A program made the position numbers and the translations under genes. DNA of 64,000 bases from Triglochin maritima (Eukaryota; Streptophyta; Magnoliopsida; Alismatales; Juncaginaceae), in contig OY821775.1 in assembly GCA_963682175.1 (NCBI GenBank), positions 744,001-808,000 on the forward strand, read 5' to 3'. How positions within the stretch are numbered: position 1 is the first letter of the stretch; each line of letters begins with the position of its first letter. Below the pieces are notes generated by a model. The model ran no database searches. It saw only the letters and a list, made by a program, of their open reading frames with translations, and was not told where the DNA came from. Positions 57,545 through 64,000 of this stretch are shown piece by piece.

Positions 57545-59001
57545 CCGAGACCAGCCGGTGCGTGAACGATACACATTGTTGTTAGAGGAATTCCGATTTT
57601 GAGTTTTGTAGTTCTCTGATCATACATATCAGGATTGTGTAGTGTTTAGATGTGAAAATGCAGTGTCTATCTTGTGTTTTCGTTACGTGTTATGTTTGGA
57701 CGAAGTCGTCGAAATGTAGCTGTGTTTCTCATTCTGTTTGTTGACAAAAGAAATCATGAGTAAAGGTTTGGTACTACGCCATTGCAGACTTTGCAGTGAA
57801 ATATTACTGCTCATCTAATTTCGACTAACTGAATTGTATTAAGTTAGACGACACAAAAAACATGTTTTCTCACCCACAATTGCCTTCTAAACTTACAGTT
57901 TAACAACCTCATTTGTTTCGCATAAATAAAAGTCACCCACCCAAAGCAAGGAAACCCACTTTATTGGTTTAATGATGTGGATTTGCAGGAGATATATCTA
58001 AACAGTCAAATAATTTCAGTTGCATTTTCTCATCCACACGACCACACCGGTAAGAACATTAAATTATCACCACACGCATGAAGTATGAGTTAAAATAGTC
58101 AAGACTTACAAATCACAAGTAACCACTAAATCATTTTTCACTGCATTTCAAAACAAAGTAAACACAATCCAACTTCCAAATTTGTCCATCCTCAATTTGT
58201 TTTGGGATTGTGAAAGAAATTTAACAAACATTTATCCCCACTTTAATGCAGAGGTAATTCACTGGCAACAACATCTTCAAAACTCATCCAAACTTTTATA
58301 GTAAATGGATCTTAGTTTAGTTTCTGATTCAATTAGTATAAGATGTTAGCTGAACTCGTGTACCATTAACCAACTTCTCTCTTGCCTTATAAATCTTCTG
58401 TTTTCTAATGTTAAAACTTCTAACCTTCCATGTGGATTCTTTAAATAATATAAATGGTTGATGTTGCACTCTTACATCTCATAGGAGGAAACCAAAAGAA
58501 AAATATCAGTAAATAAAGACTTAGAAAATGGTTGTATGATCTTTAATTAATTGCGATTTCTCAGTCTTTAATGGTCAAATTGTCTAAAAGTTGTACCTTT
58601 AAAACTATTGAAAGCACTTGAAATCTATATTTGTCAAAAAAGGGTAATAACAGGTAAATATTGTATTGTATTGTAGTAGAAAAATGAGGGTTTTCAAAAG
58701 AATTCTATTAATTATATTCAATATCAGAGCATCTTAGAATTGAATAAAACCAAAACCAATTCAGACAATCACACCTATAGATTTTGGACACGTATCACAT
58801 CTAGGTGCCACATCATAGGAGATGCCATGTCATCATCACTTTGGTGGTTCAAACATGGTTCACTTAAGCTTTCCAAAGCAAATCGAACCACGCATCTCAT
58901 GTCACACACTCAAAAGATATTCAACTTGTATAGACAAAACCTCTCAATTCCATTGGCCATCAATGGTCAAACCATTACCACCTTAGCTTTTAGCCCTTTT
59001 A
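57545..59001. other. Intergenic, nothing recognised
   Basis: AT-rich 3' flank of the TFIIIC6-like gene, ending at the Tourist-like MITE. The open frame at 58740-59168 runs into the MITE and is not credible as a gene. Confidence 0.4.
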
Positions 59002-59514
59002 GGGCATTCCTTAACGGGGGGGAAAATCCCCCCCACGCCCGGTCATCCCAGGATGACCGGGTCATCTCCCCCTTAACGGGGGAGATGACCCGGTCATTCC
59101 TGACTGGGTCGATGACCCGGGCGTTGAAACGCCCGGGTCGTCGACCCGGTCAAACAATAAAAAAATAATTTTTTGATTTTTTTTTTGTTTTGATTTTTGT
59201 TTTGATTTTTTTAATTTTTTGGTTTGAGTTTTTTTTATTTTTTTTTTTGAAAATACGTTTTATAATTGTTTTGATTTTTTAGAATTTTTTTTAATTTTTT
59301 TTAAATTTTTACCAAGATGGACCCCGAAATGATGTGAAGGAGAGAGATAGGTTGTTGTGGGTTGTGTTGGGTTGTGGTTAAGATGTGAATAGTATAGGAA
59401 AGAGAAGAAAGTTGGTTGAGGAAAGAGAAAGCTGATGTGGAAGAGAGAGAAAGCTGATTTTGAAGAGAGAGAGAGCTGATGACCGGGTCGTCCAGGTCAT
59501 GGTTAGTGATGGCC
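59002..59514. mobile_element. Tourist/Harbinger-like MITE with TTA TSD
   Basis: The left end is GGGCATTCCTTAACGG and the right end, inverted, GGCCATCACTAACC. TTA lies directly outside both ends (58999-59001, 59515-59517), the signature of PIF/Harbinger insertions. The left 150 bp is a crowd of GC-rich palindromes on GATGACCCGGTC and GACCCGGGCG; the rest is poly-T and GA-rich. Non-coding. Confidence 0.8.
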
Positions 59515-60439
59515 TTACAGATGATGAATTGATGATGATGATGGTGGTTGATGGAAACAAGAAGGTTCCTGAAAATATTCCAGTTGCAACGATAATTTCC
59601 ATTGGCTGTTATGGGAAAAAATAATAATTTTCCATTCTAGTCTATAACTTAGGTGTTTTTGCTGCACCCTCTCATTTTCTTTTTAATTATGGAGCACAAG
59701 ACAGGTTTTGCATGCTTCACCTTTCTTTTGCATTTTACGTGTTGATATTAATTAATTATGAGTTCAAAATGGCTAGTGTTATATTTCCATGGGAATAATA
59801 TATTTTTGAGACGGGTTTTATTAAAACATTTATGTGGAATATCATTCATAACAAAATAAATCATATAATTCACCCACAATTTGTCAAATGGGACCAACCG
59901 TACGTCTAACCATTAAATTTATCTTCATGGATTTCCAAAAATCGTAATTCTCAAAGTAGTTTTTTGTATTGCAAAATTTGAATTTTTGAAAGGTAAGAAG
60001 TTTTTGGGGGTATACAACTATACAAGGTGAACAACTGAACCCATAACAAAGAATTTGTGAAGTGCAAATAATACCTTAGAAAATGTTTGTCACTATTTTT
60101 TACAAAATAAATCACCTGAAATAATAAAATAAACCAAAATAGAATGAATATCACTTCTATTTATGGAGATAGAGTCGTCCCATCATCTACATCAACGGAG
60201 ATAAATGGTCTGATTTCAAAAAATAAAATAAAATATCAATCCTCTAGAGTTCAAAATTTCAAATGGACATAAAAAAAGGGTATTCCGAGTAGTAATAGCA
60301 TCATATTCATGTATCTTTGAGGGTCTAAAACATAAATATTCATAGTAGCCGCCCATCACATCATTAGTCATTGGGTGAATCTCAAATTTATCAAAAAAGA
60401 AAAGAAAAAAAGAGAGCATAAATATATTAAATATGGTCA
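59515..60439. other. Intergenic, nothing recognised
   Basis: AT-rich upstream flank of the L-aspartate oxidase gene. No repeats or coding regions seen. Confidence 0.4.
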
Positions 60440-61768
60440 TATCATATGTGGCGCCTCGGATTTATGTACAAATCCAACCCTCTCTCTGCTTTCTTCACGG
60501 ATTCCTCTTCCCACCTTCTTTCTGTGTTCGTCTCTCCATTCTTCACGAACCTCACCAGGTTGGTTACAAAAACCATCGAAACAGAGCAACCTAGAACAGA
60601 GTTTATTCCAAAGGTGAGATCTTTAGCCTTTGCTTTGGTCTTAGGATGTGTTTGTGACTTGGACTTTGGTGTTTTCTTGGGTTTCTTCGAGATGGGTCGA
60701 TGCCTTTTTGGGGTCTGGGGTTGTTGTTGGTGTGTTTTGGCATCTGGGCTTGGTGGTACATGTGTTCTGTTTAAATGGGTTTTTGATGTTTTGGAGTTTT
60801 TGTTCATCTTTTTAGTTCAGACGCGTGGGATTGGTGTTTTGTGGTTTTATGTTGTCTTTTTTTGTAAAATGGTATGTGGAATTGGCTGGTTGTGGTTCTG
60901 CTAAGGTGTGACGCCTTTTTCTTTGAAGGTGTTGTGTTTGTCTTTGATTTGTTGATCTTTTGGGATTTCCTAAAATGGTGGTTATCAATATAGGTTCTGT
61001 CTATGTTTTGGTACACGCAAGATTTATCTTTTTGTTGGTTTTTCCTAAAAAGAGGTTTTAATGTTGGTCTTTTCTGGGGTTTTTTTACTTGAGATGGCCA
61101 CTGGGTAGCTTATGTGGTAGCTTAATTTGCCTTACCAAGTTATGATAGCACAAAATTTGATTTCTTTCCCTTTTTTGGGCTTGAGATTTTCTTGTTTGTC
61201 TTGTTCAATTTGTGCCAATAAAGACCTTCAAATTGAAAATTTAGAACTTTTAGTTGTCTATTTGGCATAATTCGAGATTCGAGTTATTAGTCTTGTTCAA
61301 TAAGGTCGGATTATTTTCTCTATATACAGTGAGATATTTTTCTTCACAAGGCAATTTCATCAGTTTTATTCTCCTAAACAATTTTGAAATAAAAGCCTGG
61401 TTTTCTGTAGAAATGAATTTTAGTAAACGAAATAGTAATTCAAAGAATGATCAAGTTCAAGATTTCAAGTGCAAATGTATCTTATGTTTTGATAGTTGTA
61501 GGAGAAGTCACATATTTATCGTTTAGCTGAATCAGTTATCTGATAAGTGGATGCTACTTTAAAGACGGAACTTAAGGTGGGTGAAACCATTTTTTCATTG
61601 CTGTGGAAATCAGAATTTGAAAATCTCCCAATCATGTTTGCCACTCCATCACTGTTTAATTGTCAACCTTTCGTCAAATTAATGATGCTCGAGTTTTTTT
61701 GGAAGTTATAAAAACTCTATCAGCTCTTCAGTTTATCTAATGGATTAATTTTGTTCAGTTAAGCTACT
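60440..61768 (+). promoter_or_regulatory. Leader exon and 5' UTR intron of L-aspartate oxidase
   Basis: A pyrimidine-rich stretch at about 60470-60610 ends with CCAAAGGTGAGATC, a good donor at 60613. The intron then runs about 1.15 kb to the acceptor TTTTGTTCAG, just before the start codon. The open frame at 60446-60904 crosses this donor and is taken as a chance frame. Confidence 0.6.
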
Positions 61769-64000
61769 ATGGCAGCCAGCTTGGTGTCGGGAAATGCCTA
61801 CTTGCACTTTGCAAGGGTTCCTCACTCTATGAAAGGCCATAGGCAACCTTCTTGCCTTCCCACTACATCTTTCAATACATTTTTACATGGAGATATTTCT
61901 AGGTATGCCTCTGAAAAACTTAAAAATGAAGCCACATTTGCTCTCTACTACTAGAACATTGCTCTCCTTTAGTTTCGTATGTTCTTACATAGTTCTAAAC
62001 TTCTAATCTTTTCTTCTTTTTTATAGATTGTACTCAACTACAAGGGCCAATGAATTTCTTCGTAAAGACCATGTTAAGCAAAGTCGGATTTCATTCAACG
62101 CTATTACAATTTCATGCTTGGGTGATGGCACGACAAAGTATTTCGACTTTGTTGTTGTTGGAAGTGGTGTTGCAGGACTAAGATATGCTCTAGAAGTTTC
62201 AAAACATGGCTCTGTTGCTATAATTACCAAAGCCGAGCCTCAAGAGAGTAACACCAAGTATGCACAAGGTGGTGTAAGTGCTGTCTTGTGCCCCACAGAT
62301 TCCATCGAGAATCACATGCGTGACACCATGATAGCAGGGGCTTATTTATGTGATGAGGAGACCGTCAGGGTAAGAGCAGATATATAGGTTTTGGTTTTGA
62401 GTAGTATTGCTTTTAATCTTATAAGTCTTAAGAAAATCTCTTACTGCAACTTCTACTTCTTTTCATTTTTGTTTACGATGTTTCTTCAAAGAAGACTTAA
62501 AGCTGTTTTATAGAATGTGAAAAATATGATCCTTTAACCCAATGCTAGTCCTTTTGCCATCCAAATGTTTAATTGTCATTTTGATCATCTTCAATGCAAC
62601 TTAATAAGTATAAAAAAAACAAAATTCCTTAGCATCTATTGAGGTTTGTCCCTGCCAAATCTTCTTGGAACTGTCTTAAATCCTTGCTTTTTTGAAACAA
62701 ACTTTGTAGCTTTGTCAATAACGCTGATTTGTTGTATCTGTAGAATATAAAAAAGCTTGGGAGATTATCAATTTGGAATAGTGAAAACCTCCCAATTTCT
62801 TTCTATTGACTAGAGTCTCTTCTAAACTGAATTCCACTTTGATTATTGGATGGGGGTTTTAAGCGTGTATGGTAAATTGACCATAGGTTGTGTGCACAGA
62901 AGGTCCTGAGCGGATAAGAGAATTGATCTCACTTGGTGCGACATTCGATCATGGAGAGGATGGGAACTTGCATTTGGCAAGGGAAGGGGGCCATTCTCAT
63001 CGGAGGATCGTTCATGCTGCTGACATGACCGGGAGAGAGATTGAACGGGCATTGCTGAAAGCTGTTGATAATGACCCAAACATATTCATGTTTGGGCATC
63101 ATTTTGCCATCGACTTTCTGAGTTCACAGGTTTTTATATTCCCCTTATTTGAATCAAATACTGAAATATGTTTAACTGTTTAAATGTAATTGAAAAAAAA
63201 CTACCATTCATGTCATTTCTTGCTCATTTTATACGTATACATTTTTTACATGGAGTTAAGGAATAAATAGATCTTTTTGTCTGTAATGATATTCTCCTAA
63301 ACTCTTGTTTTTCTTCCACCTAAGTTGGGTTTTTATTATCTTAATTAATTATTATGTGATCTTCTGGATTCATGTAGTGAGAATTAGTCATTATAAACAT
63401 GCTCAACATAAGGTAAGAATTCATTACATTTGGTGCAAGAAATGGAAATTGGATACTTGTCATTTGCTTTAGTAAAATTCATTGTCCCTTGCAGTTTCTG
63501 TACTTGTTGGATTCTGTTCTCTCATGGACTAATAACGTTTCTTTCATGTTCTTGTCTTCCCAGAAAATTTACCTAATGCTGGGAATAATTGTTGTAGAAC
63601 AATCCTAATCCTAAATGTCAGTCTACCATTTTTCGCAGGATGGTTCGGAGATACATTGTCATGGTGTAGATGCATTGGATACAGAAACAAACGAGGTAGT
63701 TTGTGTTTCTCTGCTTTCATACTCGACCTCATAGACTCTTAATTATACATAACAAACATCCTCTTGTCAGTTCTTTTAACTTTTTGTTTAATCATTGTAG
63801 GTGGTTCGCTTCATATCTAAAGTGACACTGCTTGCCTCTGGAGGTGCAGGACATATTTACCCTTCAACAACAAATCCACCAGTATAATTCATTCAACACT
63901 CTACTTGTCTTTATTGGTTATAGCATGACTTTTCGTTTTTCTCAAAATTTGAAATCTACATCTCTGGAATTTATTTACGTCTTGTTCATGCAAATTAACT
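61769..64000 (+). CDS. L-aspartate oxidase, chloroplastic (5' part, cut by the window end)
   Basis: Five exons are visible (61769-61902, 62027-62369, 62887-63129, 63639-63695, 63801-63881), 286 codons in one frame; the rest lies beyond 64000. The enzyme (NadB type) oxidises L-aspartate to iminoaspartate with FAD, the first step of plastid de novo NAD synthesis. Seen: a Ser/His-rich transit peptide; the FAD-binding FDFVVVGSGVAGLRYALEV; ESNTKYAQGGVSAVL; VVCTEGPERIRELISLGATF; HLAREGGHSHRRIVHAADMT; and LLASGGAGHIYPSTTNPP, all as in plant NadB. A long leader intron precedes the start. No disruption is visible. Confidence 0.96.

Noticed and set aside
60446..60904. 152-codon open frame before L-aspartate oxidase
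   Set aside because: It runs through a good splice donor at 60613 into a T-rich leader intron; composition is that of non-coding DNA.

Overview
This is nuclear DNA from a flowering plant, most likely a eudicot. The genes are split by GT-AG introns, several products are plant-specific or plastid-targeted (DXR, L-aspartate oxidase, a DUF1645 protein), and the spaces between genes are AT-rich and packed with plant transposons (MULEs, hAT and Tourist-type MITEs, solo LTRs, an RTE-type LINE). I cannot name the species.

Layout. 1-3.6 kb: a PERK-like receptor kinase on the minus strand, apparently decaying. 4.5-8.7 kb: a complete gene for proteasome assembly chaperone 3, whose third intron holds a solo LTR and a hAT MITE, both with perfect target-site duplications (TSDs). 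9.2 kb: a serpin fragment. 10.0-16.3 kb: an essentially complete 6.2-kb Mutator-like element (MULE) with two convergent genes, a transposase fused to an OTU protease domain and a plant-mobile-domain (PMD) protein. 17.5-19.4 kb: a 2-kb foldback element with a 9-bp TSD. 22.7-23.9 kb: an intronless DUF1645 gene. 25.8-32.7 kb and 36.8-48.9 kb: a direct tandem duplication, each copy carrying a 12-exon DXR gene (MEP isoprenoid pathway). Copy A keeps the family consensus; copy B is open but altered at conserved positions and loaded with insertions. 49.3-53.8 kb: an AMSH2-like JAMM deubiquitinase with a LINE in its first coding intron. It is head-to-head with a TFIIIC subunit 6-like gene (55.5-57.5 kb). 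59.0-59.5 kb: a Tourist-like MITE. 61.8 kb to the end: the 5' half of L-aspartate oxidase (NAD synthesis).

How the parts relate. The host genes are unrelated housekeeping functions, not a pathway cluster. What ties the window together is transposon activity. Because the DXR segment is duplicated, one copy gives the empty site for insertions in the other: a solo LTR and a MULE in copy B, and a hAT MITE in copy A.

Most unusual signal. Four solo LTRs, of three families by sequence, all carry dense arrays of the 10-bp palindrome CGGTNNACCG upstream of their TATA boxes. GC-rich palindrome arrays also sit in the first introns of both MULE genes, at the tips of the foldback element and inside the Tourist-like MITE.
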